The position numbers and the translations under genes were made by a program. Below the pieces are notes generated by a model that saw only the letters and a program-made list of their open reading frames with translations, searched no databases and was not told the origin of the DNA. From contig NZ_CP087879.1 of the NCBI RefSeq assembly GCF_021442325.1, forward strand, positions 868,001-932,000: a DNA stretch of 64,000 nucleotides. Reading direction: 5' to 3'. This DNA comes from Agromyces marinus. GTDB taxonomy: Bacteria > Actinomycetota > Actinomycetes > Actinomycetales > Microbacteriaceae. Shown in pieces: positions 54,965-63,979 of this stretch. Position 1 is the first letter of the stretch; every line of letters starts with the position of its first letter.

Positions 54965-55792
54965 TCAGATCGCGGCGACGACCTTCGCGAGCAGGTCGGA
55001 GATCTTCGCCTCTGCGGCCCGGCCGGCCTCGATGACCTCCTCGTGGCTGAGGGGCGTCGACTGGATGCCCGCCGCGAGGTTGGTGATCAGCGACATGCCG
55101 AGCACCTCCATGCCGGACTGCCGCGCCGCGATCGCCTCGAGCGCGGTCGACATGCCGACGATGTGGCCGCCGACGGTCTTCGCCATCTGCACCTCGGCGG
55201 GCGTCTCGTAGTGCGGGCCGCGGAACTGCACATACACGCCCTCGTCGAGCGACGGGTCGATCTCGCGGGCGAGCCCGCGCAGGCGCGCGGAGTACAGGTC
55301 GGTCAGGTCGACGAAGGTCGCGCCCTCGAGCGGGGAGTCGGCCGTGAGGTTGAGGTGGTCGCTGATCAGCACGGGCGTGCCCGGCGTCCAGTGCTCCTTG
55401 ATCCCGCCGGCGCCGTTGGTGAGGATCATCGTCGTCGCGCCGGTCGCCGCAGCGGTGCGGACCGAGTGGACGACGCGGCGCACGCCGTGGCCCTCGTAGT
55501 AGTGGGTCCGTGCGCCGATGACGAGCGCGCGCCGCCCGTTCGGGAGCGCGACCGAGCGCAGCGTGCCGACGTGCCCCTCGAGCGCGGGCTTGGAGAACCC
55601 GGGCACCTCGGAGGCCGGGATGGTGTGGGTCGTCTCGCCGATCAGCTCGGCGGCCGCCCCCCACCCGGACCCGAGCGTGAGTGCGAGGTCGTGACGTTCG
55701 ACGCCGGTGAGTTCGGCGATGCGCGCCGCCGCATCGCGAGCGACGGCGAACGGGTCGGCGGCGGGATCGTCGAGCGGGTTCACGTGCTGCAT
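54965..55792 (-). CDS. punA: Purine-nucleoside phosphorylase
   Basis: 275 residues, trimeric PNP family. GSGWGAAAE near residue 42 (phosphate loop), RTHYYEGHG near 95, LTNGAGGIKEHWTPG, VQFRGPHYETPAEV and GMSTALEAIAARQSGMEV with VITNLAAG (SLITNLAAG here). It splits inosine and guanosine into base and ribose 1-phosphate. Upstream of the mutase that would convert ribose 1-phosphate to ribose 5-phosphate; 68 bases separate them. TAGCAT six bases before ATG; GAGGGG between them could also serve as a ribosome binding site. Confidence 0.94.
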   Translation of the reverse strand: MQHVNPLDDPAADPFAVARDAAARIAELTGVERHDLALTLGSGWGAAAELIGETTHTIPASEVPGFSKPALEGHVGTLRSVALPNGRRALVIGARTHYYEGHGVRRVVHSVRTAAATGATTMILTNGAGGIKEHWTPGTPVLISDHLNLTADSPLEGATFVDLTDLYSARLRGLAREIDPSLDEGVYVQFRGPHYETPAEVQMAKTVGGHIVGMSTALEAIAARQSGMEVLGMSLITNLAAGIQSTPLSHEEVIEAGRAAEAKISDLLAKVVAAI

Positions 55793-55798
55793 CCCCTC

Positions 55799-55804
55799 AT
55801 GCTA
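55799..55804 (-). promoter_or_regulatory. -10 box TAGCAT of punA, probably leaderless
   Basis: TAGCAT on the minus strand, six bases (GAGGGG), ATG at 55792. Confidence 0.45.
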
Positions 55805-55918
55805 CGCAAGGGCGGATGCCACGGCATCGTGCGTGCGCCGACGTGCTCGTGTGCGCACCTCGGCGCGAGCCGGCGCCGCGTTCGCGCGGGCCGCCGCGCG
55901 TACGTGAGAATGGAGGTC

Positions 55919-57349
55919 ATGCACACCACCTTCGAGCGCACGCAGAGGATCGCCGTACTCGGGGGTGGACCGGGCGGCTACGAGGCCGCGCTCGCGGCCG
56001 CGCAGCTCGGCGCAGAGGTCACCCTGGTCGAACGCGCCGGTGTCGGCGGCTCGGCGGTGCTCACCGACGTCGTTCCGTCGAAGTCGCTCATCGCGACGGC
56101 CGAGGCCTCCAACGCCGTGAAGGAGGCCGCCGACCTCGGCGTGCAGTTCTTCGCGAGGGGGTCCGACGAGAAGGCCGTGAAGCCGGATGTCGCGATCAAC
56201 CTGCAGGCCGTGAACAAGCGCCTGCTCGGGCTCGCCGCCCAGCAGTCGGAGGACATGCGCACGAACCTCCTCGAGGCCGGCGTCCGTCTGGTCCAGGGCG
56301 AGGGCCGCCTCGACGGGCCGAACGCGGTCATCGTCGCGACCTCGAAGGGCGGAACCGACTTCGACCGCATCGAGGCCGACACGCTCGTGATCTCGACGGG
56401 GGCGACGCCGCGCGTCCTGCCGACCGCGGTGCCCGACGGCGAGCGCATCCTCACCTGGACCCAGCTCTACCACCTCAGGCAGGTGCCGGAGCACCTGATC
56501 GTCGTCGGTTCGGGCGTGACCGGGGCGGAGTTCGCCTCGGCGTACCGCGCGCTCGGCGCGAAGGTCACGCTCATCTCGAGCCGCGAGCACGTGCTGCCCG
56601 GCGAGGACGCCGACGCCGCGGCCGTCATCGAGAAGGTGTTCAAGCGCAACGGCATGAAGGTGCTCTCGAAGTCCCGGGCGGACTCGGTCGTCGTCGACGG
56701 CGACGGGGTGCTCGCGACGCTCTCCGATGGCCGCGAGGTCCGCGGCTCGCACTGCCTCATGGCGGTCGGATCGGTGCCGAACACCGCCGACCTCGGGCTC
56801 GAGGAGGCGGGCGTCCAGTTGGCCGACTCCGGCCACATCCGGGTCAACCGAGTCGCCCGGACCTCGATGCCGAACATCTACGCGGCCGGCGACTGCACGA
56901 CGTTCCTGCCGCTGGCATCCGTCGCCTCGATGCAGGGCCGCACCGCGGTCTTCCACGCGATGGGCGACGTCGTGAACCCGCCCGAGGACCGCAACATCAC
57001 CTCGAACATCTTCACGCAGCCCGAGATCGCGACCGTCGGGTGGACCGAGAACGAGATCGAGCAGGGCGTCGTGCCGGGTGTCGTCTACAAGCTGCCGCTG
57101 TCGTCGAACCCGCGCGCGAAGATGATGGGCATCCGCGACGGGTTCGTGAAGCTGTTCGCCTCGAGCGCGTCGGGGTCCATCATCGGCGGCGTCGTCGTGG
57201 CACCGAAGGCGTCGGAGCTGATCTTCTCACTCGCGCTCGCGGTCGAGCACCGTCTCACGGTCGACCAGTTCGCCGAGGCGTTCCCCGTCTACCCCTCGCT
57301 CACCGGGTCGCTGACCGACGCCGCCCGGGCCATGCACGTCGTCCGCTGA
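55919..57349 (+). CDS. lpdA: LpdA-type NAD(P)H-quinone dehydrogenase
   Basis: 476 residues, pyridine nucleotide-disulfide oxidoreductase fold: FAD motif VLGGGPGGYEAALAA, NAD motif VVGSGVTGAEFASAY, second FAD motif IYAAGDC, dimer interface from about 345. The usual redox cysteines (GGTCLNVGCIPSK) are replaced by GGSAVLTDVVPSK, as in M. tuberculosis LpdA (Rv3303c), which is a quinone reductase, not a lipoamide dehydrogenase. Two ATGs are possible, 55910 and 55919; the second is preceded by GGAGG but closely, and I keep it because the first three residues add nothing to the fold. The last 61 bases overlap an antisense-oriented gene. Confidence 0.9.
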   Translation: MHTTFERTQRIAVLGGGPGGYEAALAAAQLGAEVTLVERAGVGGSAVLTDVVPSKSLIATAEASNAVKEAADLGVQFFARGSDEKAVKPDVAINLQAVNKRLLGLAAQQSEDMRTNLLEAGVRLVQGEGRLDGPNAVIVATSKGGTDFDRIEADTLVISTGATPRVLPTAVPDGERILTWTQLYHLRQVPEHLIVVGSGVTGAEFASAYRALGAKVTLISSREHVLPGEDADAAAVIEKVFKRNGMKVLSKSRADSVVVDGDGVLATLSDGREVRGSHCLMAVGSVPNTADLGLEEAGVQLADSGHIRVNRVARTSMPNIYAAGDCTTFLPLASVASMQGRTAVFHAMGDVVNPPEDRNITSNIFTQPEIATVGWTENEIEQGVVPGVVYKLPLSSNPRAKMMGIRDGFVKLFASSASGSIIGGVVVAPKASELIFSLALAVEHRLTVDQFAEAFPVYPSLTGSLTDAARAMHVVR

Positions 57350-58071
57350 GGCCGCGCTCGCGGCATCCGTGCCCCCGGCGTCGCCGTGCTCCCGGCGTCG
57401 CCGCGCGCGGCGAGACGATCGAGCAGCCGGTCCGCCGCGACGAAGACGTACCCGACCGCGACGAGCGCGACCGTGAGCACGGCGATCCACAGGGCGACGC
57501 CGCCGACGCCGTGCGCATCGACGTCCATGAACGGGTACGGGTAGCGGCGGCTCCCGCCGAACGTGCCGCCGAGGGCGCTCCAGGTGAACGCGAACAGCAG
57601 GTACGCGTAGGGGATGAGCGCCCATCGCAGCGGGTCCGTCCACCGGAACGTGCCCTTCGGGGAGAACAGCAGCCAGTCCGCGATGAGCAGGCACGGGGTG
57701 ATGATGTGGATGAGGTTGTCGGTGAGGGTGAACGGCTCGTAGTCGCCGGCCTGCTGGAAGGTGGTCGGCACGAGCACGACCAGGTAGACGAGCATCGTGA
57801 CCGTGATGGCCTCCATGACCGCACCGCCGAAGCGCGGCGACGGGGTCGACCAGCCGCGGGTGCCCCTGCGGCGCAGGTCGCGTGCGGTCGTCCAGACCAG
57901 CACGGCCACCCAGACGAGGCACAGCACGTTGCTGAGCACCGTGTAGTAGGTCAGCGAGGCCCAGGAGGGGCTGGGCGTGAGCAGCCCGAGGATCCGGACG
58001 AGGCCCGTGGCGATCAGGACGAGGGCGACGAGGCGGAAGGCGAGCGCGAGGGCGCGGAAGGGGACGACCAC
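57289..58071 (-). CDS. Pr6Pr-family membrane protein
   Basis: 260 residues. Six hydrophobic segments typical of the Pr6Pr (FAR-17a/AIG1-like) fold: ALAFRLVALVLIATGLVRI, LTYYTVLSNVLCLVWVAVLVW, AITVTMLVYLVVLVP, DNLIHIITPCLLIADWLLF, YAYLLFAFTWSALG and WIAVLTVALVAVGYVFVAADRLLD. The last ~45 residues after DRLLDRLAARG have no homologous character and overlap lpdA by 61 bases. Function unknown; family relatives hydrolyse lipid esters in eukaryotes. GTG at 58071 with TACGGT six bases upstream. Confidence 0.78.
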   Translation of the reverse strand: MVVPFRALALAFRLVALVLIATGLVRILGLLTPSPSWASLTYYTVLSNVLCLVWVAVLVWTTARDLRRRGTRGWSTPSPRFGGAVMEAITVTMLVYLVVLVPTTFQQAGDYEPFTLTDNLIHIITPCLLIADWLLFSPKGTFRWTDPLRWALIPYAYLLFAFTWSALGGTFGGSRRYPYPFMDVDAHGVGGVALWIAVLTVALVAVGYVFVAADRLLDRLAARGDAGSTATPGARMPRARPQRTTCMARAASVSDPVSEG

Positions 58072-58077
58072 GCGTTC

Positions 58078-58083
58078 ACCGTA
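58078..58083 (-). promoter_or_regulatory. -10 box TACGGT of the Pr6Pr gene, leaderless
   Basis: TACGGT on the minus strand, six bases, GTG at 58071. Confidence 0.45.
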
Positions 58084-58103
58084 GCGGCGCGCGGCCGCGA
58101 GGG

Positions 58104-59876
58104 CTACGCGTCGGCGATCGAGAGCAGCAGGTGGCCGCTCGAGACGGTTGCGCCGGGCTCGGCGTTCACGAGGCCGATCACGCCGTCCTTGTGGGCGACG
58201 ATCGGCTGCTCCATCTTCATGGCCTCGAGCACGAGCACGAGGTCGCCCTTGACGACGGTGTCGCCCTCGGCGACCGCGACCTTGACGACCGTGGCCTGCA
58301 TGGGTGCGGTCACGGCGTCGCCGGTCGCGGTGTCCACCGACTGGTGGGCGGCACGGCGCCGCGGAGCGGCTCCGGCCGTCGCGGCGGCGCCGGAGGGCGG
58401 CCCGGCCAGTCGCGTGGGCAGCGAGACCTCGATGCGGCGGCCGTCGACCTCGACGACGACGCTCGAGCGGGCGGCCGGGCCCGTGGTCTCGGTGAGCTCG
58501 CCCGACCAGGGCTCGAGCGTGTTGTCGTACTCGGTCTCGATCCAGCGCGTGTAGACGGAGAACGGCTCGTCGCCGGCGGGGGCGAACGCGGGGTCGCGGA
58601 CGATGTCGCGGTGGAACGGCAGCACGGTGGGCAGGCCAGCGACCTCGAACTCGTCGAGCGCGCGGCGGGCGCGCTCGAGTGCCTCCTGGCGGGTCGGGGC
58701 GGTCACGATGAGCTTGGCGAGCAGGGAGTCGAAGGCGCCCGAGATCTCGTCGCCGCTCGTGACGCCGGAGTCGACGCGCACGCCGGGCCCGCCGGGGAAC
58801 CGGAGCTGGTGGATCGGGCCGGGGGCGGGGAGGAAGCCCCGGCCCGGGTCCTCGCCGTTGATGCGGAACTCGAACGAGTGACCGGCGGGCACGGGGTCGG
58901 CGTAGTCGAGGACGCCGCCCTCGGCGAGGCGGAACTGCTCGCGCACGAGGTCGAGCCCGGTGACCTCCTCGGAGACGGGGTGCTCGACCTGGAGGCGCGT
59001 GTTCACCTCGAGGAAGGACACGGTGCCGTCCTGGCCGATGAGGAACTCGCACGTTCCGGCGCCGACGTAGCCGACCTCCTTCAGGATCGCCTTCGACGAC
59101 TCGTAGAGCAGGCGGTTCTGCTCCTCGCTGAGGAACGGCGCGGGCGCCTCCTCGACGAGCTTCTGGTGGCGACGCTGCAGCGAGCAGTCGCGCGTGGACA
59201 CGACGACGACGTTGCCGTGCTCGTCGGCGAGGCACTGGGTCTCGACGTGGCGGGGCCTGTCGAGGTACTTCTCGACGAAGCACTCGCCGCGCCCGAACGC
59301 CGCGACCGCCTCGCGGGTCGCCGACTCGAACAGCTCGGCGACCTCGCCGCGCTCGCGTGCGACCTTGAGTCCGCGCCCGCCGCCGCCGAACGCGGCCTTG
59401 ATCGCGACCGGCAGCCCGTGCACGTCGACGAACTCGAGCACCTCGGCGGCATCCGCCACGGGGTTCAGGGTGCCGGGTGCGAGCGGCGCGCCGACCTTCT
59501 CGGCGACGTGTCGCGCCGACACCTTGTCGCCGAGGCGCTCGATGGCCTCGGGCGACGGTCCGATCCAGATGAGCCCGGCGTCGATGACGGCGCGCGCGAA
59601 GTCGGGGTTCTCGGCGAGGAAGCCGTATCCGGGGTGCACGGCGTCGGCGCCGGAGCGGCGCGCGACCGAGAGCAGCTTGTCGATGACGAGGTAGGTCTTG
59701 GCGCTCGTGGCGCCGTCGAGTGCGTAGGCCTCGTCGGCGAGCTTGACGTGGCGGGCGTCGCGGTCCTGGTCGGCGTACACGGCGACGGAGCCGATCCCGG
59801 CATCCCGGGCGGCGCGGATGACGCGGACGGCGATCTCGCCGCGGTTGGCGATGAGGACCTTGGTGATGCGACGCAT
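58104..59876 (-). CDS. accA3: Acetyl/propionyl-CoA carboxylase alpha subunit (biotin carboxylase + BCCP)
   Basis: 590 residues. Biotin carboxylase: [61 protein letters not shown] and [16 protein letters not shown] with the catalytic residues. C-terminal BCCP with biotinyl lysine K554 in EAMKMEQP, the family size. Supplies malonyl- or propionyl-CoA carboxylation with a beta subunit coded elsewhere; AccA3 of actinobacteria serves several. ATG at 59876 matches the normal N-terminus; TAGGCT lies eight bases upstream. Confidence 0.95.
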   Translation of the reverse strand: MRRITKVLIANRGEIAVRVIRAARDAGIGSVAVYADQDRDARHVKLADEAYALDGATSAKTYLVIDKLLSVARRSGADAVHPGYGFLAENPDFARAVIDAGLIWIGPSPEAIERLGDKVSARHVAEKVGAPLAPGTLNPVADAAEVLEFVDVHGLPVAIKAAFGGGGRGLKVARERGEVAELFESATREAVAAFGRGECFVEKYLDRPRHVETQCLADEHGNVVVVSTRDCSLQRRHQKLVEEAPAPFLSEEQNRLLYESSKAILKEVGYVGAGTCEFLIGQDGTVSFLEVNTRLQVEHPVSEEVTGLDLVREQFRLAEGGVLDYADPVPAGHSFEFRINGEDPGRGFLPAPGPIHQLRFPGGPGVRVDSGVTSGDEISGAFDSLLAKLIVTAPTRQEALERARRALDEFEVAGLPTVLPFHRDIVRDPAFAPAGDEPFSVYTRWIETEYDNTLEPWSGELTETTGPAARSSVVVEVDGRRIEVSLPTRLAGPPSGAAATAGAAPRRRAAHQSVDTATGDAVTAPMQATVVKVAVAEGDTVVKGDLVLVLEAMKMEQPIVAHKDGVIGLVNAEPGATVSSGHLLLSIADA

Positions 59877-59985
59877 GGAACCCAAGCCTATTGGCGGATT
59901 CGCGCCCGACTTTGGACGGCGTCCACAAAAAAGCACGACGGGTGTTTCGGTCGTCGACAACGACGCGGGCGTTGCGGGCCGATCG

Positions 59986-60630
59986 TCAGCGCTCGCCGAG
60001 GTTCCACAGGTCGGTCCAGCGAGCGCCGGCTTCGCGCACCAGGTCGCGCAGCGTCGACAGCGAGAACCCGACCACGGTCGACGGGTCGCCGGTCACGGAG
60101 CGGATGAACGGCCCGCCCAGGCTGTCGACCGTGAACGCACCGGCCACCGCGAGCGGCTCGCCGGAGGCGACGTACGCGTCGATCTCGTCCTCGTCGAGCC
60201 GGGCGAACTCGACGACCGCGGAGGCCGCCCGGCCGACGGCTCCGCGCACCCTCCCGCCGCGGTGGTCGATGACCCAGTGACCGGACCACAGCACCCCGGA
60301 CCGCCCGTTCTGCCGGAGCCAGCGTTCGCGCGCGACCTCCGGCCGGTGCGGCTTGCCGTACAGCACGCCGTCGACGAGGAACGCCGAGTCGCCGCCGAGC
60401 ACGAACCCGTCGATCGGCGCACCGTCGACCTCGCGCCCCAGGATCGCCTCCGCCTTGAGCCGGGCGAGCAACTGCACCAGGTCCTGCGGCGCGAGCGCCC
60501 CGTGCTCGGCCTCGTGCGCCGCGACCGCGGCCTCCTCGTCGACCCCGGGCGCGACGAGCACCGGCTCGATCCCGGCCTGGCGCAGCAGTTGGCGGCGTGC
60601 GGGGGAGGTCGAGGCGAGGTAGAGGCGCAT
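59986..60630 (-). CDS. maf: Maf-family nucleotide pyrophosphatase
   Basis: 214 residues, fold starting [18 protein letters not shown] with the SxSP(x)R motif, then [18 protein letters not shown] with the catalytic Asp, and [18 protein letters not shown] at the end. Maf enzymes hydrolyse modified or canonical nucleotides (dTTP, UTP, m7GTP types) to prevent misincorporation. The ATG at 60630 has CAGGAT six bases upstream. Next to accA3, a pairing often seen in actinobacteria. Divergent from the RNA methyltransferase. Confidence 0.9.
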   Translation of the reverse strand: MRLYLASTSPARRQLLRQAGIEPVLVAPGVDEEAAVAAHEAEHGALAPQDLVQLLARLKAEAILGREVDGAPIDGFVLGGDSAFLVDGVLYGKPHRPEVARERWLRQNGRSGVLWSGHWVIDHRGGRVRGAVGRAASAVVEFARLDEDEIDAYVASGEPLAVAGAFTVDSLGGPFIRSVTGDPSTVVGFSLSTLRDLVREAGARWTDLWNLGER

Positions 60631-60660
60631 GCGTCCATCCTGCCCGTGCGGCTCCCCGCT

Positions 60661-60680
60661 CGCACACGGCCCCGTGTGCG
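60661..60680. promoter_or_regulatory. 20-bp perfect palindrome between maf and the RNA methyltransferase
   Basis: CGCACACGG-CC-CCGTGTGCG: 9-base arms around CC. Adjacent to the GATGCT box before the plus-strand ATG (60692), so it may be an operator, or form a hairpin in the maf leader region. Confidence 0.5.
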
Positions 60681-60691
60681 ATGCTCGGACG

Positions 60692-62014
60692 ATGGCCGAA
60701 TCCCGTCGCAGGCACCCGCGCCGCACCGCCCGTAGCCGGGCGTCCCGCCCCGCGCAGCCCCGTCCGCCCGAGCCCGGACCCGTGCTCGAACTCGACGTCG
60801 AGCGCATCGCGCACGGCGGCGTCGCCGTCGCCCGCCACGACGGGCGCGTCGTGTTCGTGGCCGACGCGATCCCCGGCGAGCGGGTGCGCGTGCAGGTGAC
60901 GGATGCGGGTCGCGACCGGTTCTGGCGGGCCGAGACGATCGAGGTGCTGACGGCGTCGCCGGACCGGCGCGAACACGTCTGGCCCGAGGCATCCGTCGAC
61001 CGGGCACCGGAGCGGCGCGCGGGCGGCGCCGAGTTCGGGCACATCGGCATGGCCCGCCAGCGTGCGCTGAAGGGCGAGGTGCTCGCCGACGCCCTCGCCC
61101 GCATGGGCGGCGTCGACCGACGCGTCGAGGTCGAACCGGTCGAGGACGCGCTCGCCCCCGGCGTCGATGCCGACGCGGGTACCGGATGGCGCACGCGCGT
61201 GCGACTCCACGTGGCACCCGACGGAACCGTCGGGCCCTACGCCGCGCGCAGCCACCGGGTCGTGCCGGTCGGCTCGCTCCCGCTCGCGAGCGCCGAACTC
61301 GCGGCGCTCGCGCCGCTCGACCGCGCGCTCGCCGGGGCCGACGCCGTCGACCTCGTCGCGCCGTCCGACGGCGACCCTGCGCTCGTGGTCCGCACCCCCG
61401 AGGATCGGGACGAGGACTCGCCCACGATCACCGAACGCGTGGGCGACCGGAGCTTCACGCTCCAGCGCGACGGATTCTGGCAGGTGCATCGCGGGGCCGC
61501 CGCGACCCTGACCGCCGCGGTCCGGGCCGCCGTCGACGCCGACGCGTTCGACCCCGCCGCCGACAACCAGGACCTCTACGGCGGCGTGGGCCTGCTCGCG
61601 GCCGCGCTCGGCGACCGCTTCGGCGTGGCAACCCGGATCACGAGCGTGGAGGCCGACCCGAGGGCGACCGAGCACGCGGGGGCGAACCTCGCCGAGTGGG
61701 TGGGCGCCCGGGCGGTCACCGACCGCGTCGACCGCCACCTGGAACGGCTCGTCGACCGGGGCGAGCGGGCGCTGCGCGGCGCGACCGTCGTGCTCGACCC
61801 GCCGCGGTCGGGCGCCGGACGCGCGGTCGTCGAGCGACTCGCGGCGCTCGGGCCCGAGCAGGTCGTCTACGTCGCCTGCGACCCGGTGGCGCTCGCCCGC
61901 GACGTCGCGACCTTCCGCGCCCACGGGTACGGGCTCGAGACCGTGAGGGCATTCGACCTCTTCCCGAACACCCACCACGTCGAGGCGGTCGCGCGGCTGA
62001 GGGCTATCGTGTGA
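60692..62014 (+). CDS. TrmA/RumA-family RNA (uracil-5) methyltransferase
   Basis: 440 residues. N-terminal TRAM domain (about 28-85: LELDVERIAHGGVAVARHDGRVVFVADAIPGERV), then a SAM-dependent methyltransferase: DLYGGVGLLAAAL for SAM, VVLDPPRSG, and the catalytic C396 in VYVACDPVALARD. Forms 5-methyluridine in tRNA or rRNA. The Fe-S cysteines of RumA are missing (only C396 remains), as in many Gram-positive homologues. GATGCT six bases before ATG; 10 Arg in the first 25 residues. Confidence 0.86.
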   Translation: MAESRRRHPRRTARSRASRPAQPRPPEPGPVLELDVERIAHGGVAVARHDGRVVFVADAIPGERVRVQVTDAGRDRFWRAETIEVLTASPDRREHVWPEASVDRAPERRAGGAEFGHIGMARQRALKGEVLADALARMGGVDRRVEVEPVEDALAPGVDADAGTGWRTRVRLHVAPDGTVGPYAARSHRVVPVGSLPLASAELAALAPLDRALAGADAVDLVAPSDGDPALVVRTPEDRDEDSPTITERVGDRSFTLQRDGFWQVHRGAAATLTAAVRAAVDADAFDPAADNQDLYGGVGLLAAALGDRFGVATRITSVEADPRATEHAGANLAEWVGARAVTDRVDRHLERLVDRGERALRGATVVLDPPRSGAGRAVVERLAALGPEQVVYVACDPVALARDVATFRAHGYGLETVRAFDLFPNTHHVEAVARLRAIV

Positions 62015-62055
62015 GACGGGCGCGGCGACGCGCGATGAGACGACGGGGGGACGTT

Positions 62056-62760
62056 GTGACGACGCAGACCGGCGGACGGACCGAGGACGCACCGACCACG
62101 GTGGCGATCGTCGACGACCACGAGGCCGTCCGGCTCGGACTCCGCGCGGCATGCGCCGACGCCGGCTACGTCGTCGTCGCCGACACCGCGGATGTCGCTG
62201 CGCTCCTCGGGCTGCTCGACGATCCGAAGGTCGACCCGGCCCGGGTGGTGCTCCTGGACCTCTCGCTCGGCGACGGCTCCCGGGTCACCGACAACGTGCG
62301 AGCGGTGCTCGCCGCCGGGAGCCAGGTGCTCGTCCACAGCATCGCCGACCGCGTCGCCGCCGTGCGCGAGGCCCTCGCCGCCGGCGCTGCGGGCGTCATC
62401 CCGAAGTCGGCCCCGACCTCCGCGGTGATCGCGGCGATCGCGACGGTGGCGCGCGGGGAGGCGCTCAACAACGTCGAGTGGGCGAGCGCGATCGAGGCCG
62501 ATCGCGAGTTCGCCAAGGCGCAGCTCGGTCGCCGGGAACGCGACGTGCTCAACCTCTACGCCTCGGGGCTGCCGCTCAAGCTCGTCGCGCAGAAGCTCGG
62601 CATCGCGCACTCGACCGCACGCGAGTACCTCGACCGCATCCGGGCGAAGTACGTCGAGGTCGGCCGCCCCGCCCCCACCAAGGTCGACCTGTTGCGCCGG
62701 GCGGTCGAGGACGGCATCCTCCCCGGCCTCGACGCAGAGGGCGGGGATGCCCGCGCCTGA
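62056..62760 (+). CDS. NarL/LuxR-type response regulator
   Basis: 234 residues. Receiver domain with D20/D21 acidic pair (IVDDHEAVRL), phospho-acceptor D68 (VVLLDLSLGDG) and K117 (GVIPKSAP). Output domain about 160-225 with the LuxR helix-turn-helix (LGRRERDVLNLYASGL, LVAQKLGIAHSTAREYLDRIR). GTG at 62056 follows GGGGGGAC. Overlaps the histidine kinase by 14 bases. Target genes are not visible in this window. Confidence 0.9.
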   Translation: MTTQTGGRTEDAPTTVAIVDDHEAVRLGLRAACADAGYVVVADTADVAALLGLLDDPKVDPARVVLLDLSLGDGSRVTDNVRAVLAAGSQVLVHSIADRVAAVREALAAGAAGVIPKSAPTSAVIAAIATVARGEALNNVEWASAIEADREFAKAQLGRRERDVLNLYASGLPLKLVAQKLGIAHSTAREYLDRIRAKYVEVGRPAPTKVDLLRRAVEDGILPGLDAEGGDARA

Positions 62761-63979
62761 CCGGCGGCCCGACCGCCTGTTCCGGAGCCGCGGCGCGGTG
62801 GGCCGCGCCCAGGTCGAGACCGTCACGGCGCGTGCGCTCGGGGCGTTCGGGGTGGTGTTCGGGGCGCAGACCGTGCCGAGCGCCGTCGAGCAGGCGAACT
62901 TCCTGGCGAACGGCGCGGGCGTGGCGATGATGGCCGGGCTCTACGGCGCGATCGCCGCGCTCGCGGCCGCGGCCTTCACCCGCACCGCGGTGCGCGCCGC
63001 GGCGCTCGTGTTCGCCGGCGTGTACGCGCTCGCGCTGCTGGCCTGGCCGCTGCTCGTCGTGGATCCCGCTGCGATGGCCGGCCAGACGCCCTGGCTGTAC
63101 TACCTGTGCACGGTCGCGACGACCGCCGCCGTCGTGGCCCTTCCGGTCGCACCGGCCGCGGCGTACACCACGGCGGTGCCCGCGGCGTACGGCGTGGTGC
63201 GCCTCACCGCGGCGGGCGGCGGGGCGAGCCCGCTCATCGCGGTGCTCGACACCATGTACGCGGTGATCCTCGGCGGCGTGGTGCTCGTGATCGTGACGAT
63301 GCTCAGGCAGGCCGCGAGTGCGGTGGATGCCGCGCAGGAGGCCGCGCTCGAGCGGTACGACGCCGTCGCTCGCGAGCACGCGAACGAGGCCGAGCGCGTC
63401 AAGGTCGACGCGCTCGTGCACGACAGCGTGCTCACGACCCTGCTCGCGGCCGCCGCGGCGCGGACGCCCGCGGAGCGCGCGCTGGCCGGACGCATGGCCG
63501 CCGACGCGGTGCGACGGCTCGACGAGGCCGCGGTCGAGGTGCCCGGTTCCGACGATCGCGTCCCGCTGGAGGTGCTCGTGCGGCGGCTCCGCTCCGGGGT
63601 CGAGGGCTTCGCGGCGCCCTTCATCGTCGATGTCGAGGGCGTCGACGGGGTCGAGTTGCCCGTCGCGGTCGTCGACGCGCTGTCGTCGGCGGCGATGCAG
63701 GCGATGGTCAACAGCGTGCAGCACGCCGACGGGCCGATCGGTCGCGTCCGGAGGGAGCTGCTGATCTCCGGGGTCGCGCCCGGCGGGTGCGTGATCAGGG
63801 TGCGCGACAACGGCGCCGGGTTCGACCCCGACGCGGTCCCGGCCAGTCGGCTCGGCCTGCGGGTGTCGATCGATGAGCGGATGACCGGCGAGGGCGGGTT
63901 CGCACGGGTGGAGTCCGGGCCCGGGCAGGGCACCCGGGTCACGCTCGCCTGGCCCGCGGGAGTGGAGGGGCGCGCATGA
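62747..63979 (+). CDS. Sensor histidine kinase, membrane-bound
   Basis: 410 residues. Six hydrophobic segments (about 30-195) followed by a coiled linker and HisKA_3-like dimerisation helix with H225 in LVHDSVL, then an HATPase_c domain (N-box MVNSVQHAD, RVRDNGAGFDPDAV, GLRVSI and the G2 loop GPGQGTRVTLAW). The N-terminal membrane part resembles the 6TM sensor of DesK-like kinases. ATG at 62747 lies inside the 3' end of the response regulator. Two-component partner of the preceding gene; co-transcribed with the next, cut gene. Confidence 0.88.
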   Translation: MPAPDRRPDRLFRSRGAVGRAQVETVTARALGAFGVVFGAQTVPSAVEQANFLANGAGVAMMAGLYGAIAALAAAAFTRTAVRAAALVFAGVYALALLAWPLLVVDPAAMAGQTPWLYYLCTVATTAAVVALPVAPAAAYTTAVPAAYGVVRLTAAGGGASPLIAVLDTMYAVILGGVVLVIVTMLRQAASAVDAAQEAALERYDAVAREHANEAERVKVDALVHDSVLTTLLAAAAARTPAERALAGRMAADAVRRLDEAAVEVPGSDDRVPLEVLVRRLRSGVEGFAAPFIVDVEGVDGVELPVAVVDALSSAAMQAMVNSVQHADGPIGRVRRELLISGVAPGGCVIRVRDNGAGFDPDAVPASRLGLRVSIDERMTGEGGFARVESGPGQGTRVTLAWPAGVEGRA

